Origin: Nonomuraea solani
GTDB taxonomy: Bacteria; Actinomycetota; Actinomycetes; Streptosporangiales; Streptosporangiaceae
Reading direction: 5' to 3'
Assembly: GCF_900108335.1 (NCBI RefSeq)
Contig: NZ_FNVT01000003.1
Span: forward strand, 1-64,000
Length of the DNA stretch: 64,000 bases
In this document: in pieces, positions 15,443-23,980 of the stretch
Layout of the letters: every line of letters begins with the position of its first letter
How positions within the stretch are numbered: the stretch's first letter is position 1
The notes under the pieces: generated by a model
Databases searched by the model: none
Seen by the model: only the letters and a program-made list of their open reading frames with translations
What the model was told of the DNA's origin: nothing
Program-made: the position numbers and the translations under genes

Positions 15443-17007
15443 GGCATTCCCTGGAGGTGGGGCTTGACGGTCTTGGAGAACGACCAGTTGGTGCTGGCGT
15501 CCCAGTTGATGGACCAGGTCATCGCGCCCCTGATGTCCGGGTAGGCGCGCGGTGGCACGAAGGTCCCGCAACCGGTCCGCTTGGCGAGGCAGTCGAGCGC
15601 CTGGTTGACGAGCGAGGGCGCGACGATGCCCCCGCCCGCGGCGCCCGGTCCCGCCGGCAGGCCCAGCGCCACCTGGTCGGGGCGCAGGCCGTTTTCGAGC
15701 TGGATGCAGGCCAGCGCGGTCATGAAGTTGACCGAGCCCTGGGCGTACGCCTGGGCCTGGTCGCAGCCGAGCATCGAGCCGGAGTTGTAGAACTGCGTGT
15801 GGACGACCGTGAGGATGTCCTTGATCGACAGGGCGAGCTTGAAGTACTCCATCCCGGTCGACTGCATGTCGATGGTCTGCGGGGCCATGGTGATGATCAG
15901 CCCGGAGCCGGCCTTGGCGCGCAGAGACCTGAGCGCCTGGGCCATGTAGGTGGCGTTGAGGCCGTTCTCCAGGTCGATGTCGACGCCGTCGAAGCCGTAG
16001 CTCCGCATGAGCGCGTACACCGAGTCGGCGAACCTCGTCGCCGCCGCGGCGTCGGCCACCTGGACGCGGCCCGCCTCGCCGCCGACCGACAGGATGACCT
16101 TCTTGCCGCGCTGGTGCAGGGCCTGGACGTCGGCCCTGAACTGGGCGTCGGTGTAGCCGCCGACCGCGGCGGCCAGGCCGGGGTCGAGGGCGAAGACGAC
16201 CTCGCCCGCCGTGGCCGTGGCCTCGCCGAACGCGATCGCGACGAGGTCGTACTCGGCGGGCACGGCCGACAGCTTGAGCTCGGTGGCGGGGTTGACGAAG
16301 TTGTGCCAGTAGCCGGTGAGGAAGTGCTTGGGCAGCGACCCGCCGCCGCCCGTGCAGCCGGTGGTGGTCGCGATGGCGTCCTGGCCGGGTGACTCGCCCT
16401 GGGCGTTGTACGCCTTGACGGTGTAGGTGTGGGTCTCGCAGGCGGCCAGGCCGCTGATCGTGGCCGAGGTGCCCGTGACCGTGGCCTTGACAGCGGTGCC
16501 CTCGTAGACGCGGTAGCCGGTCACCGTGCCGGTGGCGGCGCCCCAGCTCAGCGCGATGCTGGAGTTGGTGACCGAGGTGGTCACCGCGCCCGGCCGGCCC
16601 GGGACGCCCGGGTTCGTGGTGCCACCGCCGCAGGAGGCGCCGTTCAGGGTGCAGCCGCTGATGCCCGGGAAGTTGCCGGGGCTGCCGTTGAAGCCGAAGC
16701 TCGCGCTGGCTCCGGGCGCCAGCGGGGACGCCCAGCCCGGGTTGGTGAACGTGTAGTGCTGCCCGCTTCTCGACATGACCGCGTCCCACGCGGACGGGAT
16801 CGAGAACCCGGCCGGCACGTCGAACTGGACGTTCCAGCCGGTCATGGCGGTGGTGGTGCCGTTGGTGACGGTGACCTTGCCCTCGAAGCCCGAGCCCCAG
16901 TCGGAGACCTTGGCGAAGGTCGCGGTGGCCGCGGCGGCCTGCGCGGGGAGGGCGTACAGGCTGAGTGCGAGAGTGACGAGGGCCAGGAGGATCGCGCGAA
17001 GCTTCAC
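15439..17007 (-). CDS. Secreted GH18 chitinase with CBM2 and FnIII modules
   Basis: 522 residues from a GTG start preceded by AAAGGAAG. A signal peptide covers about 1-24. A CBM2 carbohydrate-binding module lies at about 27-125 (VSDWGSGFEGKVTVTNG, MTGWNVQFDVPAG, PGASASFGFNGSPGNFPG). One FnIII module lies at about 137-217 and GH18 at about 227-520. The catalytic strand is FDGVDIDLENG with Glu347. The FnIII module is nearly identical to the second FnIII of the downstream chitinase (TSVTNSSIALSWGA, TVTGYRVYEG), suggesting module exchange between the pair. First gene of the two-chitinase operon, behind a TTAGGAAA-type palindrome. Confidence 0.93.
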   Translation of the reverse strand: MKLRAILLALVTLALSLYALPAQAAAATATFAKVSDWGSGFEGKVTVTNGTTTAMTGWNVQFDVPAGFSIPSAWDAVMSRSGQHYTFTNPGWASPLAPGASASFGFNGSPGNFPGISGCTLNGASCGGGTTNPGVPGRPGAVTTSVTNSSIALSWGAATGTVTGYRVYEGTAVKATVTGTSATISGLAACETHTYTVKAYNAQGESPGQDAIATTTGCTGGGGSLPKHFLTGYWHNFVNPATELKLSAVPAEYDLVAIAFGEATATAGEVVFALDPGLAAAVGGYTDAQFRADVQALHQRGKKVILSVGGEAGRVQVADAAAATRFADSVYALMRSYGFDGVDIDLENGLNATYMAQALRSLRAKAGSGLIITMAPQTIDMQSTGMEYFKLALSIKDILTVVHTQFYNSGSMLGCDQAQAYAQGSVNFMTALACIQLENGLRPDQVALGLPAGPGAAGGGIVAPSLVNQALDCLAKRTGCGTFVPPRAYPDIRGAMTWSINWDASTNWSFSKTVKPHLQGMP

Positions 17008-17122
17008 GGGCTCTTCCTTTGGGGGGTGACGTGCCGTACGACTCGCACCGGGGGGTGAGAGCACGGGTCGTACGGCACGGGCCCGCGGAGGTGAGACGCG
17101 GGCTTGGTGGTGGATCTATCTT

Positions 17123-17139
17123 TTAGGAAACTTTCCTAA
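17123..17139. promoter_or_regulatory. Palindromic operator upstream of the chitinase operon
   Basis: TTAGGAAA-C-TTTCCTAA is a perfect 8-1-8 palindrome 116 bases before the GTG of the chitinase operon. AGGAAA/TTTCCT palindromes are known upstream of actinomycete chitosan- and glycan-degradation genes. A related copy lies in front of the GH5 gene at 20580-20596, so one regulator may control both. Confidence 0.65.
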
Positions 17140-17189
17140 GGATTGCCGCGATCGTAGCCTTGACACCCGTTCCTTACAAGACCCAAAAA

Positions 17190-17229
17190 GACTCCGCCGT
17201 ACGGGGCCGAAATCCCGTACGGCGGAGTC
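17190..17229 (-). terminator. Intrinsic terminator after the M14 carboxypeptidase gene
   Basis: A perfect 16-bp stem, GACTCCGCCGTACGGG (17190-17205) with its complement at 17214-17229, has an 8-base loop. On the minus strand it is followed directly by TTTTT (17189-17185). It begins 11 bases after the carboxypeptidase stop codon. This is the strongest terminator in the window. Confidence 0.92.
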
Positions 17230-17240
17230 GTGGTGGCGCT

Positions 17241-19067
17241 CTACGGTTGCTGGGTGATCCTGACGTCGTCGACGCCCGCCTCGACCAGGGAAGCCCCCGA
17301 AGCGTCGGCCGCGTCGATGAGGATGCGGACCGTCTGACCGGCGAACGCGTTCAGGCTCGCGGTCGCGGTGGCCCAGGAGCCGTTGCGGTTCGAGGCCGCG
17401 CCCGCCTGGTTGAGCACGGTGGTCGTCGTGTTGCCGACCACGCGGACCCGGAAGTAGTCCGCGGTCGAGGAGTTCGAGCCGTGGGCCAGGTACCAGGAGA
17501 ACGACAGGTTCAGCGCGCCCGTCGAGGGGAGCGTGATGGCCGGCGACTGGATCGAGGTGATCCCGCCGTCGATGTCGAAGTCACCGGCGGCCGCGCCCGC
17601 CGCCGCCCCCGTCACCAGGTCGTTCGAGCCGCTGACCGTGGTGCCGAGCTGCTTGGCGCCGCTGGAGGTGGTGTCCGCGGGGTTACCGCGCTCCCACGTG
17701 CCGGTGGTGGCGGTGTCGGTGGTGGCCGGGTTGGTGGTCCAGCCCGTGGCCGTCTCGAAGGTGTCGGAGTAGACGGTCAGCGGCGGGTTGCCGGTGCCGC
17801 AGTACTGGGCCTCCTTGCCGATGACCCGGTAGACGCAGTCCGCGTTCTCCAGGAAGAGCAGCGTCGCCTCCCTGTTCCTGGTGGTCTGGGGGACGATCTG
17901 CTCGTCCGGCGGATAGAAGCCGGGGTTCGAGCCCGTCGGGAACATCTCGAACGTGTAGCTGAAGATCTTGTAGACGCCCCACATCCAGTCGTTGATGGTG
18001 CCGTCGGTGATGTAGAGGTCGCTGGCCTGCTCGGGCGTGTAGTTGTTGGTCGCGGCCATGTTCTGGCCGAGGGTGGCGTGCGCGTTACGGTCGTCCAGGG
18101 TCAGGCCCGGGGCCGTGTCGTTGAAGGTGTAGCCGTAGGGCCACAGGATCAGCTCGCTGTAGGTGTGCCAGTCGATGTGGGCCTTGATCTGCTGGGTGCC
18201 GCCGATGACGCGGCCGCGTACCCAGTTGGCCGCCGCCGCGACCTCGGGCGCCGACTCCGCGTTCGCGCCACGGTAGGTCTCACTGGAGGTCGTTCCTGAC
18301 GAACCGCCGCAGCAGCCCCAGTTGTAGGCCCAGTTGCGGTTCATGTCGGTGCCGACCGCCGAGGAGCCGGCGTTCGTCTGGCGGTTCTTGCGCCAGGAGC
18401 GGTAGCTGCCGGTGGCGATGTCGTACTCGCCGCCGTCCGGGTTCATGTCCGGCATGATCCAGATCTCCCGGGTGTTCACCAGGTTGGTGATCCTGGAGTC
18501 GGTGCCGTAGCCGTCGGCGAGCAGGTGCATGATGTACAGCGCCATCTCGACCGTCAGGTGCTCGCGGGCGTGCTGGTGCGCGGTGAACAGCACTTCGGGC
18601 TCGTTCTCGTCCGTGCCCACGTTGTCGCTGATCTTGATCAGGCGCAGGTTACGGCCCTGGAACGACGTGCCGTAGTTGCTCTGGCTGACGATGTTCGGAT
18701 GGGCCGCGACGATGCTGTTGATCTCCGTGTTCATCTCGGCGTAGTTGTGGTACCCGGAGTCCGCCGGCGGGAAGTCAAACGCGCCGACGGACGGGGGTGT
18801 CGGGCGCGGCACCTCCGACACCCGGTAGCCGAGCCGCCTGATGGCGCCGACCTCGGCTTCCGTGGCCGTGATCAGGACCGAGTCCGTGGCCACCTCCTCG
18901 ATGGCGGCTCCGGTGGCCGCCACGGCGCTACGCTGCTGCGCCGTCGCCGGGCCCGCCACGCGGTACTGCTTGTTCGCCGGCGGTTCGGCGGTGGCGCCCG
19001 CCCCGGTCATGCCGGTCAGGCTGATCAGGCTGAGGGCTGCCAGCAGGATGACAAAACGGCGTTTCAC
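17241..19067 (-). CDS. Secreted zinc carboxypeptidase (M14)
   Basis: 608 residues from GTG 19067, preceded by GAGGAGG. A signal peptide covers about 1-27, a propeptide-like region about 30-100, and the M14 catalytic domain about 105-430. Zinc ligands are His166 and Glu169 in HQHAREH and His301 in HIDWHTYS. The substrate carboxylate-binding NRN is visible in [13 protein letters not shown], and the catalytic Glu is probably in YTFEMFPTG. The C-terminal part (about 460-608) is a beta-sandwich, jelly-roll-like accessory domain. It should remove C-terminal residues from peptides outside the cell. It stands alone and ends in a strong terminator. Confidence 0.93.
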   Translation of the reverse strand: MKRRFVILLAALSLISLTGMTGAGATAEPPANKQYRVAGPATAQQRSAVAATGAAIEEVATDSVLITATEAEVGAIRRLGYRVSEVPRPTPPSVGAFDFPPADSGYHNYAEMNTEINSIVAAHPNIVSQSNYGTSFQGRNLRLIKISDNVGTDENEPEVLFTAHQHAREHLTVEMALYIMHLLADGYGTDSRITNLVNTREIWIMPDMNPDGGEYDIATGSYRSWRKNRQTNAGSSAVGTDMNRNWAYNWGCCGGSSGTTSSETYRGANAESAPEVAAAANWVRGRVIGGTQQIKAHIDWHTYSELILWPYGYTFNDTAPGLTLDDRNAHATLGQNMAATNNYTPEQASDLYITDGTINDWMWGVYKIFSYTFEMFPTGSNPGFYPPDEQIVPQTTRNREATLLFLENADCVYRVIGKEAQYCGTGNPPLTVYSDTFETATGWTTNPATTDTATTGTWERGNPADTTSSGAKQLGTTVSGSNDLVTGAAAGAAAGDFDIDGGITSIQSPAITLPSTGALNLSFSWYLAHGSNSSTADYFRVRVVGNTTTTVLNQAGAASNRNGSWATATASLNAFAGQTVRILIDAADASGASLVEAGVDDVRITQQP

Positions 19068-19240
19068 CTCGTCCTCCTCAGGCGCTCGGGATCGGGTGGT
19101 GACCGGCGCCTGAACCGAGAGTGATGAGGTTGTATGCCCTAGGAAAGGCCCAAATTTCCGGACATGTGGCTCAGGGGTTCCTGCCGGTCTGAACACCGGC
19201 TGACAGGTCGCTGCCAGAGCGGCCCGGCACCGTCGAGAAC

Positions 19241-19487
19241 ATGAAAGACGCGATCGAAGCCGAAGGGCTCGTCAAGAGGTACGGCGACAAGGTGGCGCTC
19301 GACGGCATCGACCTGGCCGTCAGCCTGGTCGGCCGGCCGCGGATCCTGTTCCTCGACGAGCCGACCACCGGCCTGGACCCGCACGCCCGCGGCGAGCTGT
19401 GGACGGTGGTCAGGGAGCTGACCGCCGACGGGGTGACCGTGCTGCTGACCACCCAGTATCTGGAGGAGGCCGACCAGCACATGTCAC
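19241..19487 (+). pseudogene. DrrA-like ABC ATPase with large internal deletion
   Basis: The frame starts like a DrrA/daunorubicin-type ATPase ([24 protein letters not shown]). It then jumps directly to the late part, SLVGRPRILFLDEPTTGLDP and LLTTQYLEEADQ. The Walker A loop, Q-loop and LSGG signature, normally some 110 residues, are missing. The C-terminal regulatory part is lost too, because the frame runs into the terminator hairpin after position 19487. The junction near 19320 is in frame. It cannot bind ATP normally and no permease gene is next to it, so it is a decayed transporter gene. Confidence 0.85.
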
Positions 19488-19503
19488 ATCCTGCCCTGCC
19501 GCC

Positions 19504-19539
19504 TTTCGAGGAGGGCCAAGCCGGTGGCCCTCCTCGAAA
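19504..19539 (-). terminator. Terminator-like inverted repeat after the GH5 gene
   Basis: TTTCGAGGAGGGCC (19504-19517) pairs perfectly with GGCCCTCCTCGAAA (19526-19539), with an 8-base loop. An outer CCCTGC/GCAGGG pair extends it. There is no long T-run. It lies 7 bases past the GH5 stop codon and also just beyond the ABC remnant, so it may act for both strands. Confidence 0.65.
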
Positions 19540-19546
19540 CGCAGGG

Positions 19547-20554
19547 TCAGAAGTCGTCCGGCGTGCGGATGCGGTCGCGGATCCAGACGCCCGCCGGCTT
19601 GAGGCGTGAGGTGCCGGCGAAGGGGCCGTTCGGGCAGGTGCCCTGGGTGAAGACGGCGCCCGAGCGCATGTCGTCCGAGTAGTTCCAGTTGACCCAGCTG
19701 ATCTTCTTCTGCGCCATCAGGTCCAGGTACTGCTGGGACCGGGTGAAGTTGTTCGACCCGTCGCCCGTGTACGTCTGGGTGCCGAACTCGGTGACGAAGA
19801 CCGGGATCCTGTCGGCGGCCCTGGACAGGGCGTTCAGGTAGGAGGTGCCGTGCGAGGCGGCGTAGAAGTGGAACGTGTACATGATGTTGGACGCGTTCAC
19901 CGGGTTGTTGATCACCTCGGTCTCCGTGGCGCCGTCCGAGACGCCGAGGGAGGACCAGGCGCGGGTGCCGACCAGGATCGGGGTCTCGGGGTCGCGCTGC
20001 CTGATGACGGGGATCAACTGCTCGGCGTAGCTCTTGATGGTGGACCAGGAGACGCCGCTGGGCTCGTTGGCGATCTCGTACAGCAGGTTGTTCTTGCCGT
20101 TGTGCCGCTGGGCGATCTCGCTGAAGAAGGTCTTGGCCCGCGACAGGTTGTACATCGGGTCGCCGGGGTCGAGCATGTGCCAGTCGATGATGGCGTACAT
20201 GCCTCGCGCCGTGGCCTGTTCGATGAGGTTGTGGACCCGATCGGTGAACAGGCGCGGGTTGGTCTCGTAGCCGTCTTCCTGGATGTACATGGAGATGCGC
20301 AGGACGTCGGCCTGCCAGTCGTTCGCCAGCGCGTCGAGGGAGGCGGTGTTGAGGCACTGGGGGTACCACTGGATGCCGTGCGAGCTCATGCCGCGCAGTT
20401 GGATCTGCTTACCCTGCGCGTTGCAGAGCCGGATGCCGCACACCTTGAGCTGCCCGTTGGCCTGGACGGGGGTGACGGCCGCCTCGGCGGAGGTGGCGGG
20501 CAGGAGGGCCGCGGCGAGCGCGCCGATGACGGCGAGTCGCTTGAGTCGGTGCAT
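19547..20554 (-). CDS. Secreted GH5 endoglucanase (cellulase)
   Basis: 335 residues. A signal peptide ends near SAEAA (about 26). The rest is a single GH5 domain without a binding module. Landmarks are LRGMSSHGIQWYPQ, the acid/base Glu164 in YEIANEPSG, TFHFYAASHG and the nucleophile Glu256 in PVFVTEFGTQ, with WVNWNYSDD near the end. It should hydrolyse beta-1,4-glucan internally. It sits behind a 29-base imperfect palindrome related to that of the chitinases. GGAGCTC lies 11 bases before the ATG. Confidence 0.93.
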   Translation of the reverse strand: MHRLKRLAVIGALAAALLPATSAEAAVTPVQANGQLKVCGIRLCNAQGKQIQLRGMSSHGIQWYPQCLNTASLDALANDWQADVLRISMYIQEDGYETNPRLFTDRVHNLIEQATARGMYAIIDWHMLDPGDPMYNLSRAKTFFSEIAQRHNGKNNLLYEIANEPSGVSWSTIKSYAEQLIPVIRQRDPETPILVGTRAWSSLGVSDGATETEVINNPVNASNIMYTFHFYAASHGTSYLNALSRAADRIPVFVTEFGTQTYTGDGSNNFTRSQQYLDLMAQKKISWVNWNYSDDMRSGAVFTQGTCPNGPFAGTSRLKPAGVWIRDRIRTPDDF

Positions 20555-20571
20555 GGGGGATGAGCTCCTAA

Positions 20572-20600
20572 CTCGTTCATTAGGAAACCTTACTAACGAG
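20572..20600. promoter_or_regulatory. Palindromic operator upstream of the GH5 gene
   Basis: CTCGTTCATTAGG-AAA-CCTTACTAACGAG is an imperfect 29-base palindrome (10 of 13 arm positions match), 18 bases before the ATG. Its centre, TTAGGAAACCTTACTAA, matches the perfect chitinase palindrome at 17123-17139 in 15 of 17 positions. Confidence 0.6.
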
Positions 20601-20659
20601 CAAATGGGAGCCTAGATCGGATCTCTGCCTGATAACAAGACCCAATTTGACCGCGGCGG

Positions 20660-21259
20660 TCAAGCCTGGAGAAGAGTGATCGTCCCCGCCGTCACAAGGG
20701 CCACCGCCCACATGCGGTCCACGTTGAACCAGGCCCGCCTCAGCACGGTCAGCCCGGCCACCTTGTAGACGACCACCGCGATCGTCCCGGCCACGAAGAA
20801 CATCGCCAGCGTGTGGTAAATGGCCACCGCCAGCCCGCCGGACACGGCATGACCGGCGTGCCCCTCCGCTTGCAGGCCGGTGAGCACCGGCAGCAGCATC
20901 AGCCCGGCCCCGTGCGCCGACGACATCAGGAACGACCAACCGGCCAGTTGCCACAGCGACAGGCGCATGCCCACCCACCGGAAATGCCGGCTCGACAACA
21001 ACCGCCACAATCCGAACGCCACCAGCACCACCCCGCCGGCCACCGAGAGCACGGTCCCGGTGACCAGGGAGCCGGTGGCGGAGACCACGAGCGCCACCAG
21101 GGCCACCGAGGCGAGGTGGCCCAGGGCGATCATGGGGATCGACTGGAGAAGCCGATCGATGCTGCGCTCCTGCAGGCCGCGGGCCACGGCGAAGAGCCAG
21201 CCCATGGCGGGGTTCAGGCCGTGGAAGGCGCCCAGCAGGAGCACCGCCGTCAGGGTCAC
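20660..21259 (-). CDS. Small polytopic membrane protein partnered with methanethiol oxidase
   Basis: 199 residues with about six membrane spans. Conserved-looking His motifs lie at the start of two spans: GAFHGLNPAMGWLFAV (about 10-25) and FLMSSAHGAGLMLLPV (about 108-123). This pattern recalls nickel/cobalt and HupE/UreJ-like metal permeases (H-G-x-N/D-P), but I cannot assign it firmly. It starts with a 4-base overlap on the upstream methanethiol oxidase gene, so the two products probably work together. One possibility is supply of a metal to that enzyme. Confidence 0.6.
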   Translation of the reverse strand: MTLTAVLLLGAFHGLNPAMGWLFAVARGLQERSIDRLLQSIPMIALGHLASVALVALVVSATGSLVTGTVLSVAGGVVLVAFGLWRLLSSRHFRWVGMRLSLWQLAGWSFLMSSAHGAGLMLLPVLTGLQAEGHAGHAVSGGLAVAIYHTLAMFFVAGTIAVVVYKVAGLTVLRRAWFNVDRMWAVALVTAGTITLLQA

Positions 21260-22647
21260 GGGTAGCAGTAGGAGTCGGAGGAGGCGTCGCCGCCCTGCAG
21301 GCGCACCTGGTGGGGGCGCAGGCCGCGGAAGGCGTCCCCGTGCGGGAAGAAGCGGGTGTCGAAGGTGAACGAGTCCGTGTCGATCTTGGCCATCCAGGCG
21401 CCCACGCCGTCGGGGAAGAACTGGTCGTCCCAGGAGCCGTACAGGGAGTTGGTGATGTAGACGCGGCGGCCGTCGCGGCTGACCTCGACCATCTGCGGGC
21501 CGCCGCGCAGCGGGAGCGCGGGCTGCGCCGGGTGCGGGGCCTCCTGGGCGATGCCGCCCGCCCGGAGCGAGGCCAGCTCCACCGGCTTGTACGGGTCCGA
21601 GACGTCATACTGCTTGATCTCCCCGATGCCCCAGCACGAGACGTACAGGCGCTGGTCGTCCACCGACAGGGCGATGTCGGTCACCAGCGGCGGCACCGCG
21701 CCGAACGGCTTCAGGACCGGCGGGAGGCGGTCGGCGGGGGTCGGCCGCGCGGGGATGGAGATGACCTTGCGCACCTGCCAGCTCCCGTTCTCGTGGAACC
21801 AGAGCCACACCGACGCCGACAGGTCCTCGACGCTGGTGACCACGCCGACGAAGCCGTACAGGCGGGTGGGATCGTGGGCGGGGCGCAGCTCCAGCGGCAT
21901 CTGGTACTCGTCGCCGAAGTCGACCTCCTGGACGTGGGTGCGCTTGCGCAGATCCCAGAAGTGCAGTTTGTGGCCGTATTTGCGGCCGAGCAGCAGCTCG
22001 CCGACGACCCCGTCCTCGACCATCGACGGCGTGCCCCACTCGGAGGAGATCAGCACGTCCTGGTTGATGTGCCACCAGAAGTCGTAGGCCAGGTACTGCG
22101 GCCCCCGGTCCAGTTCCCACTGGCCGAGCACCTCGAACGAGGTGTGGTCGAGCACCGCGATGCCGCCCGGACCGTCCTTGCCGTCGGCGCCGCCGATCGC
22201 GGAGACGTACAGGCCCTCGGGGCCGCAGTGGACGGTGTGCGGGCGGGAGTAGCCGGCCCGCCTGGCGAGGGCCTCCGGCTCGATGACCTTGACCAGTTCC
22301 GGGCTGATCCGGTCCTTGGTGTCGTAGATGTGGATGCGGGACGAGCGCAGCCCCGGCACGACGAGGTAGCGGCGCTCGACGTGCGGGTGCGGCGCGTTGG
22401 GGCACAGGGCGCTGCTGCAGGCGTTCCAGCCGAAGTGGTGGAGTTCGTCGCCCGTGTTGGGCAGATCTGTCCAGCCGGCCACGGTGCCGTAACCGGGAGA
22501 GGACGGATCCGTGTCGATGACGGCCAGGGCGTCGGGGCGCTCGGCGGCGCGGTCGAACGCGGCGACGTAGGCCAGCCGCTCAGCGGGGGCGTCGGCGGCG
22601 TCGCGTGGTGAGGGATAGAAGGTGGGATCTGGAGTCCAGAGAGTCAT
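21256..22647 (-). CDS. Methanethiol oxidase / selenium-binding protein (SELENBP1 family)
   Basis: 463 residues along the full family length. Landmarks are DELHHFGWNACSSALC, SRIHIYDTKDR, YSRPHTVHCGPEGLYVSAIG, FWWHINQDVLISSEWGTPSM, HKLHFWDLRKR, DQRLYVSCWGIGEIKQYDVSDP and the C-terminal DSYCYP. The several His residues match those proposed to bind metal in this family. Bacterial members oxidise methanethiol to formaldehyde, H2S and H2O2. The ATG lies only about 7 bases after a predicted -10 element, so the message may be leaderless. A polytopic membrane protein follows with a 4-base overlap. Confidence 0.9.
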   Translation of the reverse strand: MTLWTPDPTFYPSPRDAADAPAERLAYVAAFDRAAERPDALAVIDTDPSSPGYGTVAGWTDLPNTGDELHHFGWNACSSALCPNAPHPHVERRYLVVPGLRSSRIHIYDTKDRISPELVKVIEPEALARRAGYSRPHTVHCGPEGLYVSAIGGADGKDGPGGIAVLDHTSFEVLGQWELDRGPQYLAYDFWWHINQDVLISSEWGTPSMVEDGVVGELLLGRKYGHKLHFWDLRKRTHVQEVDFGDEYQMPLELRPAHDPTRLYGFVGVVTSVEDLSASVWLWFHENGSWQVRKVISIPARPTPADRLPPVLKPFGAVPPLVTDIALSVDDQRLYVSCWGIGEIKQYDVSDPYKPVELASLRAGGIAQEAPHPAQPALPLRGGPQMVEVSRDGRRVYITNSLYGSWDDQFFPDGVGAWMAKIDTDSFTFDTRFFPHGDAFRGLRPHQVRLQGGDASSDSYCYP

Positions 22648-22654
22648 CTTTCCA

Positions 22655-22682
22655 CATATAGACCGATTCCCTATACGGTCAA
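22655..22682 (-). promoter_or_regulatory. Promoter with overlapping inverted repeat before methanethiol oxidase
   Basis: On the minus strand TTGACC (22682-22677), a 16-base spacer and TATATG (22660-22655) form a promoter whose start would fall at or beside the ATG (22647). The inverted repeat GACCG...CGGTC (22661-22665 with 22676-22680) fills the spacer and touches the -35, a position suited to a repressor. No regulator gene is adjacent. Confidence 0.5.
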
Positions 22683-22728
22683 TAGGTAATTGGTTTACAG
22701 GCGCGTCCTTTCGTGATGCATTCGGGAA

Positions 22729-23931
22729 ATGACCGTGCACGGCACTTGTGATCCCCGGTTCTCCCAGGTCGCGGAGGAGTTCGAGGCCAACCTGACGCTT
22801 CGCGGCGAGGTGGGCGCGTCGGTGTGTGTGATGGTCGGCGGCGAGGTGCTCGTCGATCTGTGGGGCGGCGAGGCCGCTCCTGGCGTCCCCTGGGCGAGCG
22901 ACACGATCGGGCACGTCTGGTCGTGCACCAAGGGCGCCACCGCGCTCTGCGCGCACCTGCTCGCCGTCCGCGGCGACCTCGACCTCGACGCGCCCGTCAT
23001 CCGCTACTGGCCCGAGTACGGCACCCGCGGCAAGGGCGCCACGCTCGTCCGCCACCTGCTCACCCACCAGGCCGGCCTGCCGACGCTGCGCGAGCCGCCC
23101 CCGCCCGGCGCCTTCTACGACTGGAAGCTGATGGCCGACCGGCTCGCGAACGAGGAGCCGTTCTGGGAGCCGGGCACCCGCCACGGCTACCACGCGCTGA
23201 CGTTCGGCTACCTGATCGGCGAGGTGGTCCGCCGGGTGAGCGGGCGCTCGCTGGGCACGTTCTTCCGCGAGGAGGTGGCCGAGCCGCTCGGGCTGGAGTT
23301 CTGGATGGGCCTGCCGAAAAACCAGGAGGGCAGGGTCGCGCCGACGATCCCCGCCGACCCGCCCGAGGAGCCGCCCGCCTTCTACGTCAAGGCGTTCACC
23401 GACCCGGCCTCGCTGCCCGCGCTGGTGCTGGCGCACGAGGGCGGCTACATGGCGCTCGGCGAGTCCGACAGCCGGGCGGCGCACTCCGCCGAGATCGGGG
23501 CCGTCGGCGCGATCACGAACGCCAGGGGGCTGGCGGGCCTGTACCGTCCGCTGTCGCTGGGCGGCGGCGACCTGGTCACGCGGGAGCACCTGGCGTACAT
23601 GGCGGTGACCGCCTCGGCCGGGATCGACGCGGTGCTGCTCGCGCCCACGCGGTTCTCGCTCGGGTTCATGAAGGCGACGGACAACCGGCACCTGCCGCCC
23701 GCGGACAGCGAGGGGGCGCTGCTGTCGGCGACCGCGTTCGGGCACGCGGGGATGGGCGGATCGGTCGGGTTCTGCGATCCGGCGGCGCGGCTGGCGTTCG
23801 GGTACACGATGAACAAGCAGGGCGCCGGGCTCGGCGTCAATCCGCGGGGGCAGGCGCTGGTGGACGCGACGTACCGAGCGCTCGGCTACCAGCAGGTTTA
23901 TGGGGGGATGTGGTACGCACCAGGCGATTAA
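22729..23931 (+). CDS. Serine hydrolase, beta-lactamase class C / EstB esterase family
   Basis: 400 residues of the beta-lactamase/transpeptidase-like fold (PF00144). The catalytic Ser-x-x-Lys is in HVWSCTKGATAL (Ser at about 66), and the Tyr-x-Asn-like motif is in HGYHALTFGYLIGEVV. The third motif (His/Lys-Thr-Gly position) is probably FGHAGMGGSVGFCDP. EGGYMALGESDS and YTMNKQG near the end are typical of the EstB/lovastatin-esterase branch rather than true AmpC. There is no signal peptide, so it is probably a cytoplasmic esterase. It is divergent from the methanethiol oxidase gene, 81 bases apart. Confidence 0.85.
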   Translation: MTVHGTCDPRFSQVAEEFEANLTLRGEVGASVCVMVGGEVLVDLWGGEAAPGVPWASDTIGHVWSCTKGATALCAHLLAVRGDLDLDAPVIRYWPEYGTRGKGATLVRHLLTHQAGLPTLREPPPPGAFYDWKLMADRLANEEPFWEPGTRHGYHALTFGYLIGEVVRRVSGRSLGTFFREEVAEPLGLEFWMGLPKNQEGRVAPTIPADPPEEPPAFYVKAFTDPASLPALVLAHEGGYMALGESDSRAAHSAEIGAVGAITNARGLAGLYRPLSLGGGDLVTREHLAYMAVTASAGIDAVLLAPTRFSLGFMKATDNRHLPPADSEGALLSATAFGHAGMGGSVGFCDPAARLAFGYTMNKQGAGLGVNPRGQALVDATYRALGYQQVYGGMWYAPGD

Positions 23932-23943
23932 TCACGCGATACC

Positions 23944-23955
23944 GTGACATGTCAC
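23944..23955. promoter_or_regulatory. Palindrome upstream of the LysE-type gene
   Basis: GTGACATGTCAC is a perfect 12-base palindrome 25 bases before the ATG of the exporter gene, inside the short gap after the esterase gene. It could be an operator or the base of a small hairpin. No regulator is identified. Confidence 0.35.
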
Positions 23956-23980
23956 CAGTACTCCCCCAGGAGCCAGCGGC

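Noticed and set aside
13760..16789. Long minus-strand frame of 1,009 codons across both chitinases
   Set aside because: Only its last 560 codons are the real chitinase. The earlier part is a different-frame shadow of the upstream chitinase, of low complexity and rich in Arg/Gly/His.
21256..23745. N-terminal extension of the methanethiol oxidase frame to 829 codons
   Set aside because: The extension lies antisense to the esterase gene. Family homology begins at the ATG at 22647, with a promoter just upstream.
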